The notes under the pieces were generated by a model. It had not been told where the DNA came from. It did no database searches and saw only the letters and a list, made by a program, of their open reading frames with translations. Shown in pieces: positions 15,782 through 24,691 of a stretch of 64,000 nt of DNA; within the stretch, counting starts at the first letter, position 1; the number at the start of each line of letters is the position of its first letter. The position numbers were made by a program, and so were the translations under genes. This DNA is from Microbacterium sp. BH-3-3-3. Lineage in GTDB: Bacteria; Actinomycetota; Actinomycetes; Actinomycetales; Microbacteriaceae. Where the stretch lies: assembly GCF_007679045.1 (NCBI RefSeq), contig NZ_VEFS01000001.1, positions 243,520-307,519 on the forward strand, in the 5' to 3' direction.

Positions 15782-16873
15782 ATGACGGATGCCGCGACCC
15801 CCACCCCCGCGACCTCGCGCGTGCCCTTCTGGGACAACGCCCGCTTCGCCGCGATCGTGCTCGTCGTGCTCGGACACGCGATCCAGCGTCTGACCTCCGA
15901 CTCGGATGCCGCGGAGGCACTGTACCTGCTCGTCTACGCGTTCCACATGCCGCTGTTCGCCCTCGTCTCGGGCTACTTCTCGTCGGCGGCCGAGCCCACG
16001 CGGTGGCGCATGGCGCGCGTGTTCACCGATCTCATCGCGCCGTACGTGATCTTCGAGACCCTCTGGACGATCGTGCAGTTCGCCGTCACCGGCCGCACGA
16101 ACCTCGACCCTGCCCAGCCGTCGTGGACCCTGTGGTTCCTGCTCGCTCTCGCGCTGTTCCGCGTCGCCCTGCCGTATCTGGCCCTGCTGCGCGCGCCCGT
16201 CGTCTGGGCACTGGCGATCTCGATCGCGGCGGGATACCTGCCGAGCATCGACTCGACCTTCTCGGTCTCGCGCTTCCTCGGTCTGCTGCCGTTCTTCACC
16301 CTCGGGTGGTGGCTGCGCGAGCACGACGTCGTCGCGCGCCTCGGCCTGCTCGCCAGCCGCCCGGTATGGATGCGGGTCACCGCCGCGGGCATCCTCGCGG
16401 GAGCCGGCGTGCTCGCCTTCGTGTTCGTCGACACGTGGCAGGACCTGCGCTTGGGGACGTGGTTCTTCTTCGTCGACGCCTACGTCGATCTCGACGCCCC
16501 GCAGTGGTGGGCGGGCGCCGTGCGCCTGGCGATCATCGCGCTCGCGCTCGTGCTGATGGTGGCGTTCCTCGTGCTGATCCCGCGCCACGAGACCCGGTGG
16601 ACGCACCTCGGCCGCTCCACGATGTACGTCTACCTGCTGCACACGTTCGTGCTCTACCCGTTCCGCCAGTCGGGGGTGCTGCGCGGGCTCGAGCCGATGT
16701 GGGTGTGGATCCCGGTCGTCGTCGTCGCGAGCGTCGCCATCGCCGTGGCGCTGTCGAGCCGCCCGGTGCGGCGCGTCTTCCGCCCGCTCGTCGAGCCCCG
16801 GATGCCGTGGCTCTTCCGCGATCGCGCGCTCGGCGCAGGCCGCGAGCCCGCAGCTGCCCGGCGAGGTCCCTGA
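15782..16873 (+). CDS. Acyltransferase family 3 membrane protein
   Basis: A 363-residue integral membrane protein with about ten hydrophobic segments. The N-terminal motif FWDNARFAAIVLVVLGHAIQR carries the conserved Arg and the catalytic His of acyltransferase-3 (OafA/fucose-4-O-acetylase-like) enzymes. FHMPLFALVSGYFS and the late GRSTMYVYLLHTFVLYP are also typical. Such proteins O-acylate exported sugars or polysaccharides; the target is unknown. TAGCGT lies eight bases before ATG 15782, so any 5' leader would be only 1-2 nt. The last 30 residues are Arg/Ala/Pro-rich and run up to the repeat array. Confidence 0.87.
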   Translation: MTDAATPTPATSRVPFWDNARFAAIVLVVLGHAIQRLTSDSDAAEALYLLVYAFHMPLFALVSGYFSSAAEPTRWRMARVFTDLIAPYVIFETLWTIVQFAVTGRTNLDPAQPSWTLWFLLALALFRVALPYLALLRAPVVWALAISIAAGYLPSIDSTFSVSRFLGLLPFFTLGWWLREHDVVARLGLLASRPVWMRVTAAGILAGAGVLAFVFVDTWQDLRLGTWFFFVDAYVDLDAPQWWAGAVRLAIIALALVLMVAFLVLIPRHETRWTHLGRSTMYVYLLHTFVLYPFRQSGVLRGLEPMWVWIPVVVVASVAIAVALSSRPVRRVFRPLVEPRMPWLFRDRALGAGREPAAARRGP

Positions 16874-17427
16874 GCCTGTCGAAGGGACCCGGTGGCTTCG
16901 ACAAGCTCAGCCACCTACCCAGCGAGGTCCCTGAGCCTGTCGAAGGGACCGGAACCCCGCGCGCGCCCGGTGACTTCGACAAGCTCAGCCACCTCCCTAC
17001 CCAGGTCCCTGAGCCTGTCGAAGGGACCGGAACCCGCGCGCGCCCGGTGGCTTAGACACGCTCAGCCACCTGCCGACCGGAACCCGCAGACGCCCGGTGG
17101 CTTCGTAGCGAGGCCCCTGAGCCTGTCGAAGGGACCGGAACCCGCGCGCGCCCGGTGACTTCGACAAGCTCAGCCACCTACCTACCCAGGTCCCTGAGCC
17201 TGTCGAAGGGACCGGAACCCGCGCGCGCCCGGTGACTTCGACAAGCTCAGCCACCTGCCGACCGGAACCCGCAGACGCCCGGTGGCTTCGTAGCGAGGTC
17301 CCTGAGCCTGTCGAAGGGACCGGAACCCGCGCGCGCCCGGTGACTTCGACAAGCTCAGCCACCTGCCGACCGGAACCCGCGCGCGCCCGGTGGCTTCGAC
17401 ACGCTCAGCCACCTGCCGACCGGAAGC
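16864..17427. repeat. Mixed-orientation palindromic repeat array between convergent genes
   Basis: Six copies of a 25-base element, GGTCCCT-GAGCCTGTCGA-AGGGACC, alternate with seven reverse-oriented elements, GGTGRCT-TCGACAAGCTC-AGCCACC (one or two degenerate). Each can form a 7-bp hairpin. The arms differ between the two types but remain complementary, while the loop is the same sequence in opposite orientation. Spacer GGAACCCGCGCGCGCCC recurs. The array separates the acyltransferase (+) from efeB (-). Confidence 0.93.
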
Positions 17428-18723
17428 CTACGCCCCGAGCAGGCCCGCGCCGATCGAGGTGCCGGCCGGGGCGGCGGGCGGCACGGCCCACAGTCCCGAG
17501 CCCACGTGGCGCAGGTATTCGCCCATGGCATCCGTCGCCAGGGCCTTCTGCAGGGTGATGAAGCGGTCGGGGCTCTTCTGGAACGACAGGAAGAACAGCC
17601 CCGCGTTGAGGCGTCCGAGATCGGTCGTGCCGTCGACGAAGTTGTAGCCGCGGCGGAGGATGCGGATGCCGCCGTTCATGTCGGGATGCGCGAGCCGCAC
17701 GTGACTGCGCGCGTCGATCGCGGGCTTGCCCGTCGCCCCCACGGCCGAGAAGTCGGGCGCGGCGAACTCGTCGCCGCCCGAGAGCGGGGCGCCGTTCGCC
17801 TTGTCGCGCCCGACGACGCGATCCTGCTCGGCGAGGCGCGTGCGGTCCCACGTCTCGATGAGCATCGCGATGCGACGCGCGACGAGGTACGACCCGCCCG
17901 CGAGCCAGGCCGGACCCTCGGATGCCGACACCCACACGTTCTCGTCGAGAGCGGCCGTGTCGTCGGCGAGGATGTTGGCCGTTCCGTCCTTGTAGCCGAA
18001 CAGGTTGCGCGGCGTGGACTGGTCGGCCGTGGTCTTCGACGTGCGGCCGAATCCGAGCTGCGACCACCGGATGGTCGCCCGCCCGAAGGCGATGCGACTG
18101 AGGTTGCGGATCGCGTGCACGGCGACCTGGGGGTCGTCGGCGCACGCCTGGATGCACAGGTCGCCGTCGGAGCGGAGCGGGTCGAGGTCGTCGCCGAGGA
18201 AGGCCGGGAGCCTCTCGAGCCCCGCGGGCTTCTGCGCCTCGAGACCGAAGCGCTGGTCGAACAGCGAGGGACCGAAGCCGAAGGTGATCGTGAGGTTGCT
18301 GGCGGGCAGGCCGAGCGCCTCGCCGGTGTCGTCGGGCGGGGCTTCGGGCGAGCCGTTGACGGCGCCGCTCGCGCTCACCTCAAGCCCCTGCATCATGCGG
18401 GTGGCTGCGTACGTCCAGTCCGACAGCAGCTCGGCCAGGTCGTCGCGGGTGGTGCGCGCCATCATGTCGTACGACGCGAAGTGCAGGTGCTCCTGCACCT
18501 CCGTCGTGATCCCGGGCTGATGGATGCCGCTGGCCGGCGCCGCGGCATCCATCACCGCCTTCTGCTGCTCACGCGCGAACGCCTGCCCGCCGACGAGGCC
18601 ACCGCCCGCGCCCACGACGAGTCCCGTGGCGCCGGCGCCCAGCGCCAGCCCCATCAGTCCGCGGCGGGACAGGCCGCCGGCATCCGGAGTCTTCTCGTCG
18701 GCAGCGTTCTCGGCGTCGCTCAT
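17428..18723 (-). CDS. efeB: Iron uptake deferrochelatase/peroxidase, DyP type
   Basis: A heme peroxidase of the EfeUOB system that acts outside the membrane. The 431 residues open with a twin-arginine signal (LSRRGLMGLALGAGATG, residues 18-34), indicating folded export. The DyP hallmark GYKDGTAN (distal Asp, about residue 244) and the likely proximal heme His in RLAHPDMNGG (about residue 355) are present, followed by RRGYNFVDG. ATG 18723 lies two bases after the efeO stop, with GGAG just upstream, so the genes are coupled. A 13-bp inverted repeat (18518-18530/18542-18554) lies within the coding sequence. Confidence 0.95.
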   Translation of the reverse strand: MSDAENAADEKTPDAGGLSRRGLMGLALGAGATGLVVGAGGGLVGGQAFAREQQKAVMDAAAPASGIHQPGITTEVQEHLHFASYDMMARTTRDDLAELLSDWTYAATRMMQGLEVSASGAVNGSPEAPPDDTGEALGLPASNLTITFGFGPSLFDQRFGLEAQKPAGLERLPAFLGDDLDPLRSDGDLCIQACADDPQVAVHAIRNLSRIAFGRATIRWSQLGFGRTSKTTADQSTPRNLFGYKDGTANILADDTAALDENVWVSASEGPAWLAGGSYLVARRIAMLIETWDRTRLAEQDRVVGRDKANGAPLSGGDEFAAPDFSAVGATGKPAIDARSHVRLAHPDMNGGIRILRRGYNFVDGTTDLGRLNAGLFFLSFQKSPDRFITLQKALATDAMGEYLRHVGSGLWAVPPAAPAGTSIGAGLLGA

Positions 18724-18725
18724 GC

Positions 18726-19955
18726 TCACTCCAGGATCGTGACCGTCAGCTGCGACAGCGGCTCGGCGAGGGCGTTGATGAGGTCGGTGAGCTGGCGCTT
18801 GTCGGCCTCCGTGACCTGGCTGTAGGGAACGAAGCCGGCGTCGAGCGAGCCGTAGGTCGCCAGTGCCGCCTCGAGGTCGGCGTACCCGGCGTCGATGCGG
18901 GTGACGAGCTCGGCACCCTTGTCGCCCTTCGACTCGGCGAAGTCGCGCACGAGCGAGAAGGCCATCTTCGAGCCCTCGACGTTCGCGGCGAAGTCGTTGA
19001 GGTCGGTTCCCGACCACCAGTCCTCTTCACCGCTGATCTTGCCGGTCGCGACCTCGTCGAGCAGCGCGATCGCGCCGTTCGAGATGCCCGCCACGCCCTG
19101 GTCCTCGAGGGTCTGCGTGAAGGTGTCGGAGTGCACGTAGTCGTACAGCTCCTGCGTGTCGGCGATCAGCTTGTCGCCGTAGGTCGCGCGCTCGGCGGGC
19201 GTCGAGGGCGCCCAGTCCTTCCACGCGGGCGTCTCGCCGTCGGCATTGAGTGCATCCTGCGCGGGGACCCACAGATCCTTCTCGATGCGGTGGAAACCGG
19301 TCCACTCCAGGCCCTCGGCGACCGCGTCGACCTCGCGGTAGTCGATGCGCGGGTCGAGGTCGCCCAGCGCCTCCGCGATCGGCTCGATGCGCTCGTAGAA
19401 CGCCCGCACGCGCGGGAACTGCTCGCGGGCGGTGGCGTCGTCGCCCGACTCGTAGGCGGCGGTGAAGCTCTGCACGGCGGGGAGGAGCTGGCCCGTCTGG
19501 TCCTTCACGAACGCGGCGTAGAGGTCGACGGCCTGCTGCTTCTGCTCGGCATCCGGACCCTCGACCGCCACGGCGTCACCCGTGACGGTGAAGCTCTTCT
19601 TGCCGACGCCGTCGCCGACCATGCCGGGCTTGCAGAGGGTGAAGTAGTCGCCGGGCTGGGCGACGACCGTGAGGGTGCGCGAGGCTCCCGGGGCGATGTT
19701 CTCGACCTCGCCGACGATGCGCAGGCCGTCGGAGGCCAGCAGGTAGAACTCGGTGACCTGGTCGCTCTTGTTCGCGATGTCGAACGCGACGGTGCCACTG
19801 GGCGCGGTGCTCGCCGACACCGCGCAGTCGTCCGCGGTCGAGGTGACCGCGAGCGCTCCCCCGGCGGCCGCGTCGGCCTTGGCGACGCAGCCCGAGAGGG
19901 CGAGGACGGCCGCGCCGGCCACGGCCGTGGCCGCGAGAAGGCGTGTCGAATTCAT
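18726..19955 (-). CDS. efeO: Iron uptake system protein EfeO (lipoprotein)
   Basis: Periplasm-facing iron-binding component of EfeUOB. The 409-residue protein has a lipoprotein signal with lipobox LSGC (Cys about residue 23), then an N-terminal cupredoxin-like domain (about 40-135) and a C-terminal peptidase-M75-type domain with the metal motif HRIEKDLW (HxxE, about residue 225). Full-length EfeO normally carries both domains. ATG 19955 is preceded by GGAG at five bases. It lies between efeU and efeB on the same strand. Confidence 0.95.
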   Translation of the reverse strand: MNSTRLLAATAVAGAAVLALSGCVAKADAAAGGALAVTSTADDCAVSASTAPSGTVAFDIANKSDQVTEFYLLASDGLRIVGEVENIAPGASRTLTVVAQPGDYFTLCKPGMVGDGVGKKSFTVTGDAVAVEGPDAEQKQQAVDLYAAFVKDQTGQLLPAVQSFTAAYESGDDATAREQFPRVRAFYERIEPIAEALGDLDPRIDYREVDAVAEGLEWTGFHRIEKDLWVPAQDALNADGETPAWKDWAPSTPAERATYGDKLIADTQELYDYVHSDTFTQTLEDQGVAGISNGAIALLDEVATGKISGEEDWWSGTDLNDFAANVEGSKMAFSLVRDFAESKGDKGAELVTRIDAGYADLEAALATYGSLDAGFVPYSQVTEADKRQLTDLINALAEPLSQLTVTILE

Positions 19956-20014
19956 GGGTGCTCCGTTCGGATGTGGGGCGGATGCCGCGGCGCCCAGCGC
20001 ACGCGGAAGAGGGG

Positions 20015-21031
20015 TCAGGACGTGGCGGGGGTCGCGGTCGAGGTGGTCCGCGCGACAGGGGTGGTCGGCGAGGCCGGGGCGGGCGAGGGTGCGGCCGCGG
20101 GGGCGGCCGGGACCGACGCGGCTGCAGCGGCCTGCGCGGCGCGCGGCCGACGGTTGCCGCGGACGCCGCGGATGAACAACGGCACGACCACGGCGATGTA
20201 GACCACCCACGCGATCACCTGCAGCCACGTCATCTTCGGCATGAAGCCGACGGTGGCCTGCAGCAGCGCGGCGAGCGCGCTGTCGGGCGCGATCACGGCG
20301 GAGACGTCGAAGGCCCAGCCGAAGGGCAGACCCGCCCAGCCGATCGCGACGAGTCCGGTCGCGGGATCGACGGGAGCGCCGGCCCCGAACGGACCGGGCA
20401 GGGCACCGGCCTCCTGCAGGTCGTGGAAGGCGTAGGCCAACACGCCCGCGGCCACGACGACGAGGAAGCCCCCACTCCAGGTGAAGAAGCGGCCGAGGTT
20501 GAGGCGCAGCATGCCGCGCGCGATGAACCATCCGAGCACCGCGGCGACGCCGAGGCCGATGACGGCGCCGATCAACGCGATCGCCTGGTCCTGGAACGAC
20601 TGCACCATGGCCCACAGGAACAGCGTCGTCTCGACGCCTTCGCGGGCGACCGAGACGAACCCGATCGCGACGAGCGCCCAGACGCCCCCGCGCAGCGCCT
20701 TGTCGACGCCGCCTTCGAGGCCCGACTTCATCGTGCGGCCGGCCTTCTGCATCCAGAAGATCATCCAGGTGACCATCGCCACCGCGAGCAGCGACAGTCC
20801 GCCGCCGAGCAGCTCCTGCGCCTCGAAGGTGAGCATGTAGGCGCTGAAGGTGAACGCGGCGCCGATGGCGAGCGCGAGCGCGATCGCCAGGCCCACTCCG
20901 GTCCACAGCTTCGGCAGCGCGTCGCGCCGGCCGACGCGCGTGAGGTAGGCCACGAGGATGCCGACGACGAGCGCGGCCTCGAGGCCTTCGCGGAGGCCGA
21001 TGAGGAAGGTGGCGAAGAAGCTGGCAAGCAC
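20015..21031 (-). CDS. efeU: Iron permease EfeU (Ftr1-like)
   Basis: Seven-helix membrane permease that moves iron inward, first gene of the efeUOB operon. The 338 residues contain two REXXE motifs, REGLEAALVVG (Arg14) and AREGVETTLF (about residue 155), that carry Fe through the channel. A 50-residue Ala/Pro/Thr-rich cytoplasmic tail follows the last helix and looks disordered. The best start is the GTG at 21031 (MLASFFATFLIGLREGLEA), which places the first motif as in relatives; the upstream open frame has no membrane character. A DtxR/IdeR-like box lies 50 bases upstream. Confidence 0.93.
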   Translation of the reverse strand: MLASFFATFLIGLREGLEAALVVGILVAYLTRVGRRDALPKLWTGVGLAIALALAIGAAFTFSAYMLTFEAQELLGGGLSLLAVAMVTWMIFWMQKAGRTMKSGLEGGVDKALRGGVWALVAIGFVSVAREGVETTLFLWAMVQSFQDQAIALIGAVIGLGVAAVLGWFIARGMLRLNLGRFFTWSGGFLVVVAAGVLAYAFHDLQEAGALPGPFGAGAPVDPATGLVAIGWAGLPFGWAFDVSAVIAPDSALAALLQATVGFMPKMTWLQVIAWVVYIAVVVPLFIRGVRGNRRPRAAQAAAAASVPAAPAAAPSPAPASPTTPVARTTSTATPATS

Positions 21032-21080
21032 GGGCGGGTGTTCCGACTTTCGTGAGAGGACGGGGCCGCGACGGTGCGGA

Positions 21081-21104
21081 TCAGGTAAGGACAGCCTCAC
21101 CTGA
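21081..21104 (-). promoter_or_regulatory. DtxR/IdeR-like iron box upstream of efeUOB
   Basis: The 24-base TCAGGTAAGG-ACAG-CCTCACCTGA is a dyad with 10-base arms (one mismatch). It matches the DtxR/IdeR consensus TTAGGTTAGGCTCACCTAA at 13 of 18 aligned bases by my alignment. Its position 50 bases before efeU fits iron-dependent repression. Confidence 0.7.
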
Positions 21105-21221
21105 CTGTGACAGATTACGCACATTCGTCGATTCGCGCACCTCGAAGTCGCCCTCAGAACCTCCGAAGTAACCCGCGGCAACATTCGCGCGCGTCATCTC
21201 GCACCGATCTAGCCTCTAGCC

Positions 21222-22238
21222 ATGTCCGAGCTGAATCTCCCCGTCCTCGACCTCTCGCTCCTCGATCAGGGGCCGGATGCCGCCGCCCGGTTCCGCGACG
21301 AGCTGCGCGCCGCGACGCACGACGTCGGATTCTTCTACCTCACCGGCACGGGCGTGAGCCCCGCCCTCGAGGAGCGCCTGCTGCAGGCCGCGAAGGACTT
21401 CTTCGCCCTGCCCGAGGCCGAGAAGCTGTCGATCGAGAACGTCACGAGCCCGCACTTCCGCGGCTACACCCGCGTCGGCGGCGAGCTGACGCAGGGCCGC
21501 GTCGACTGGCGCGAGCAGATCGACATCGGCCCCGAGCGCGAGCCCGTGACCGACCCCGACGGCCCCGGCTACAACCGTCTCGTCGGACCCAACCTCTGGC
21601 CCGCCGCTCAGCCCGAGCTGCAGGAGGTCGTGGCCGAGTGGCACGATCACCTCACCGGCATCGCCCGTAAGCTCCTGCGCGCCTGGGCCCTCGCGCTCGG
21701 CGCCGAGGAGCAGTACTTCGACCGCCACTTCGGCGACCCGCAGACCCTCATCAAGATCGTCCGCTACCCCGGCAAGGACGACCCGACTCCCCAGCAAGGG
21801 GTCGGCGCCCACAAGGACTCGGGCGTGCTCACCCTGCTGTGGGTCGAGCCCGGAAAGGGCGGCCTGCAGGTCGAGCGCGACGGCGAGTGGGTCGACGCTC
21901 CCCCGGTCTCAGGGGCCTTCGTCGTCAACATCGGCGAACTGCTCGAGTACGCCACGCAGGGCTACCTCACGGCGACCAACCACCGGGTGATCTCGCCGCG
22001 CTTCCCCGACGAGCGCATCTCGGTGCCGTTCTTCTTCAACCCGGCCCTCGACGCGCGCCTGCCGATCATCGAGCTTCCCGCCGAGCTCGCCGCCGATGCC
22101 CGCGGCGTCTCGCAGGACCCGTCGAACCCCATCCACGCGACCTACGGCGAGAACGCGCTCAAGTCACGGCTGCGCGCCCACCCCGACGTGGCCGAGCGCT
22201 GGCACCCCGACCTGGTCGCCGCCCGCGCGGCATCCTGA
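21222..22238 (+). CDS. Isopenicillin N synthase family Fe(II)/2-oxoglutarate dioxygenase
   Basis: A 338-residue non-heme iron oxygenase with the N-terminal DIOX_N region (LPVLDLSLLDQ; GFFYLTGTGVS) and the 2OG-Fe(II) domain. The iron triad is visible as HKDSG (His and Asp, about residues 190-192) and TNHRV (His about 248), with the co-substrate pair RxS in ERISVPFF. The substrate is unknown; plant-GA-oxidase-like members are widespread in actinobacteria. TAGCCT (21210-21215), six bases, then ATG 21222 indicates a leaderless start. It diverges from efeU across the iron box, so iron control is possible. Confidence 0.88.
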   Translation: MSELNLPVLDLSLLDQGPDAAARFRDELRAATHDVGFFYLTGTGVSPALEERLLQAAKDFFALPEAEKLSIENVTSPHFRGYTRVGGELTQGRVDWREQIDIGPEREPVTDPDGPGYNRLVGPNLWPAAQPELQEVVAEWHDHLTGIARKLLRAWALALGAEEQYFDRHFGDPQTLIKIVRYPGKDDPTPQQGVGAHKDSGVLTLLWVEPGKGGLQVERDGEWVDAPPVSGAFVVNIGELLEYATQGYLTATNHRVISPRFPDERISVPFFFNPALDARLPIIELPAELAADARGVSQDPSNPIHATYGENALKSRLRAHPDVAERWHPDLVAARAAS

Positions 22239-22498
22239 ACCCTGTTTGCAATCCAGGTGGCTGAGCCTGTCGAAGTCACCGGTCCTTTCGCGACCGAGGT
22301 GGCTGAGCCTGTCGACGCCACCCACCCCTTCGCGACGGAGGTGGCTGAGCCTGTCGAAGTCACCGGTCCCTTCGCGACCCAGGTGGCTGAGCCTGTCGAA
22401 GCCACCGGCCCCTGCGCGACCCAGGTGGCTGAGCCTGTCGAAGCCGCCGGCCCCGTCAACAGGCTCAGCGACCTCTCTCCCCGCATCCGGGAATGACG
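22239..22498. repeat. Five-copy 42-bp repeat array after the dioxygenase gene
   Basis: GGTGGCTGAGCCTGTCGA recurs at 22256, 22298, 22340, 22382 and 22424, exactly 42 bases apart. Most copies end in an arm (AGYCACC) able to pair with GGTGGCT. A reversed partial copy (AACAGGCTCAGCGACC) follows near 22458. The array lies between convergent genes and next to the rpsO terminator. Confidence 0.95.
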
Positions 22499-22527
22499 AA
22501 GGCCGCCCCACACCGTGGGGCGGCCTT
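22499..22527 (-). terminator. Bidirectional terminator between the dioxygenase gene and rpsO
   Basis: AAGGCCGCCCCAC and GTGGGGCGGCCTT form a perfect 13-bp stem with loop ACC. It lies 35 bases beyond the rpsO stop and beyond the repeat array for the other gene. Confidence 0.75.
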
Positions 22528-22562
22528 CCAAGAATGTTTTGCGCGATAGAACGCTGGTGCGA

Positions 22563-22832
22563 TTAGCGACGCAGACCGAGACGCTCGATGAGCGAGCGGT
22601 AACGGTTGATGTCGACATCCTGCAGGTAACCCAGCAGGCGACGGCGCTGACCGACGAGCAGGAAGAGTCCACGGCGCGAGTGGTGGTCATGCTTGTGGAT
22701 CTTGAGGTGCTCGGTGAGGTCCTTGATGCGCTGCGTCATCATCGCGACCTGCACCTCGGGGGATCCGGTGTCACCGGGGTGCGTCGCGTACTCTTCGATG
22801 ATCGCCTTCTTGACGTCTGCTTCGAGTGCCAT
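22563..22832 (-). CDS. rpsO: 30S ribosomal protein S15
   Basis: An 89-residue primary 16S rRNA-binding protein. The conserved [13 protein letters not shown] and [25 protein letters not shown] are intact and the length is that of the family. ATG 22832 is preceded by AGGAAGGGG. A TAGACT about 90 bases upstream (on the minus strand) is a reasonable -10, leaving a structured leader of the kind used for S15 autoregulation in other bacteria (inference). In many genomes pnp follows directly; here sixteen kilobases of unrelated genes intervene. Confidence 0.97.
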   Translation of the reverse strand: MALEADVKKAIIEEYATHPGDTGSPEVQVAMMTQRIKDLTEHLKIHKHDHHSRRGLFLLVGQRRRLLGYLQDVDINRYRSLIERLGLRR

Positions 22833-23070
22833 AGATGGGATCCCCTTCCTTCTCATTGCGCGGCGCCCGTCACACGATGTGCGAGCTCTCTTTATCCGCG
22901 GCCGATCGAACGGCAACCGCATGAGTCTACCAGCATCCGGATGCCGGGACCGCACCGGTCGGCGACGCTCGAGCCCGGCCCCGCAGCGTGCTCTTCGAGG
23001 GGATCCGGATGCCGCGAATCCGACGCCGCACGCGACCGACGGTGTCTGAGGCCTGGCGTAACCTCGATCC

Positions 23071-23292
23071 GTGCAGCTCACCGTCCGCGTCAAACCCGGA
23101 AGCCGGCGCGGCCCCCTCGTGGAAGACACCGCCGACGGGCTCGTGATCCACGTCCGCGAGCGCGCGGTCGACGGCGCGGCCAACAACGGCGTCGTGAGGG
23201 CCCTCGCCGCCCACTTCGCGGTGGCCCCGCGCGACGTCGAGATCGTGCGCGGCCACTCCGCGCGCATCAAGCGGATCGAGGTCGACGCATGA
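23071..23292 (+). CDS. DUF167 (YggU) family protein
   Basis: A 73-residue protein with the family core RVKPGSRRG...[21 protein letters not shown] and [14 protein letters not shown]. The fold is known from relatives; the function is not. It starts at GTG 23071, preceded by TAACCT (23059-23064) and six bases, so the transcript probably begins on the start codon. Its stop overlaps the MFS transporter start by four bases (ATGA, 23289-23292), so the transporter depends on this promoter. Confidence 0.88.
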   Translation: MQLTVRVKPGSRRGPLVEDTADGLVIHVRERAVDGAANNGVVRALAAHFAVAPRDVEIVRGHSARIKRIEVDA

Positions 23293-24593
23293 GCGTGCGC
23301 CAGAGCGCCTTCATCGACATCCGCCCCCTGACAACTTCTCCCGCGTTCGCGCGCCTGTGGGTCGGGTCGACGCTCGCCGGCCTCGGCGGTCAGCTCACGG
23401 TCGTCGCCGTCATGCTGCACGTGTTCGAGCTCACCCAGAGCACCCTCGCCGTGTCGATGATCGCCGTGGCGGGGCTGCTGCCCATGATCGTCGCGGGCCT
23501 GTACGGCGGGATGCTCGCCGACGCGTTCGATCGACGCACCGTGGCGCTGCTCGCGGCCGTGGTCACCTTCGTCTCGACGGCGTTGCTGGCGGTGCTCGCG
23601 TGGACCGGCCTCGAGACCGTGGCGTGGCTGTTCGTGCTGAGCGTGGTGAACTCCGCGGCGAACTCGATCGTCATGGCGACCAAGTCGGCGATCACCCCGC
23701 GCCTGATCTCGCGCGACCTGCTGCCCGCGGCCGCGGCGCTGCAGGGCGTGACGGTGGGGATCATGGTCATGGCGGGCCCGGCCCTCGCCGGCGTCCTGGT
23801 CGCGTTCGCGGGGTACGCGTGGACCTACTCGCTCGACGTGCTGCTCATGACGTCGCTGTTCCTCGGGCTGTGGTCGCTTCCCAAGCTCCGCCCCGAGGGC
23901 GAGATCGTGCGGCCCGGTCTCGAGTCGCTCCGCGACGGCATGCGCTTCCTGCGCCGCGCGCCGAACATCCGCCTGCAGTACGTGCTCGACATCATCGCGA
24001 TGACCTTCGGCCAGCCCGTGGCGCTGTTCCCGGCGATCGGCGCGGTCCTCCTCGGCGGTGGGGCGATCACCACGGGTGTCCTCACCGCGGCGGTCGCGGC
24101 AGGGGCGTTCTTTTCGAGCCTGTTCTCGGGCCCGATCGGTCGCGTGCGTCGCCAGGGGCTCGGCATCGAACGCGCGATCCAGGTGTACGGGCTGTCGATC
24201 GCCGCGTTCGGCGTCGTGCTCCTGGCCGCGACCCTGGGCTGGGCGCGCCCCGCCGACACCGGCGAAGAGAACGGGGCGGTGCTGCTGATCGTGCTCGCGG
24301 CGCTCGTGCTCGCGGTCTCGGGAGCGGCCGACAACGTCAGCGCGATCTATCGATCGACCATGATGCAGGCGGCGGTCCCGGATGCCATGCGGGGGCGCCT
24401 GCAAGGCATCTTCGTCGTCGTGGTCGCGGGCGGCCCCCGCATCGGAGCCCTCTACGCCGGCACGCTGGCGACGCTGACGGCACTATGGGTTCCGCCCCTG
24501 TTCGGCGGGATCGTCATCCTCGGTCTCGTCGGCACGCTGGTGCGGTTCACGCCGCGGTTCCGCGCGTACGACGCGCTCGACCCTCAGCCCTGA
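23289..24593 (+). CDS. MFS transporter, EntS/MFS_3-like
   Basis: A 434-residue, roughly 12-helix major facilitator. [29 protein letters not shown] and [14 protein letters not shown] (motif A) place it with the EntS-like exporters, which include siderophore exporters. [19 protein letters not shown] near the C-terminus is also typical of that group. The substrate is not deducible; no siderophore synthesis genes are present. Translation starts at ATG 23289 inside the DUF167 stop codon. Confidence 0.88.
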   Translation: MSVRQSAFIDIRPLTTSPAFARLWVGSTLAGLGGQLTVVAVMLHVFELTQSTLAVSMIAVAGLLPMIVAGLYGGMLADAFDRRTVALLAAVVTFVSTALLAVLAWTGLETVAWLFVLSVVNSAANSIVMATKSAITPRLISRDLLPAAAALQGVTVGIMVMAGPALAGVLVAFAGYAWTYSLDVLLMTSLFLGLWSLPKLRPEGEIVRPGLESLRDGMRFLRRAPNIRLQYVLDIIAMTFGQPVALFPAIGAVLLGGGAITTGVLTAAVAAGAFFSSLFSGPIGRVRRQGLGIERAIQVYGLSIAAFGVVLLAATLGWARPADTGEENGAVLLIVLAALVLAVSGAADNVSAIYRSTMMQAAVPDAMRGRLQGIFVVVVAGGPRIGALYAGTLATLTALWVPPLFGGIVILGLVGTLVRFTPRFRAYDALDPQP

Positions 24594-24691
24594 CGCGCCG
24601 CGCGACACGCGCCTGCCGATCGTCGGCGGATTTCGGCCGTCGCAGCCGACCGGCCCGCGCGATGTCGGTGGTCGGCCGTAGTGTCGGCTCC

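Noticed and set aside
22256-22470. CRISPR array with 42-bp periodicity
   Set aside because: The sequence between cores is conserved from copy to copy, so there are no spacers.
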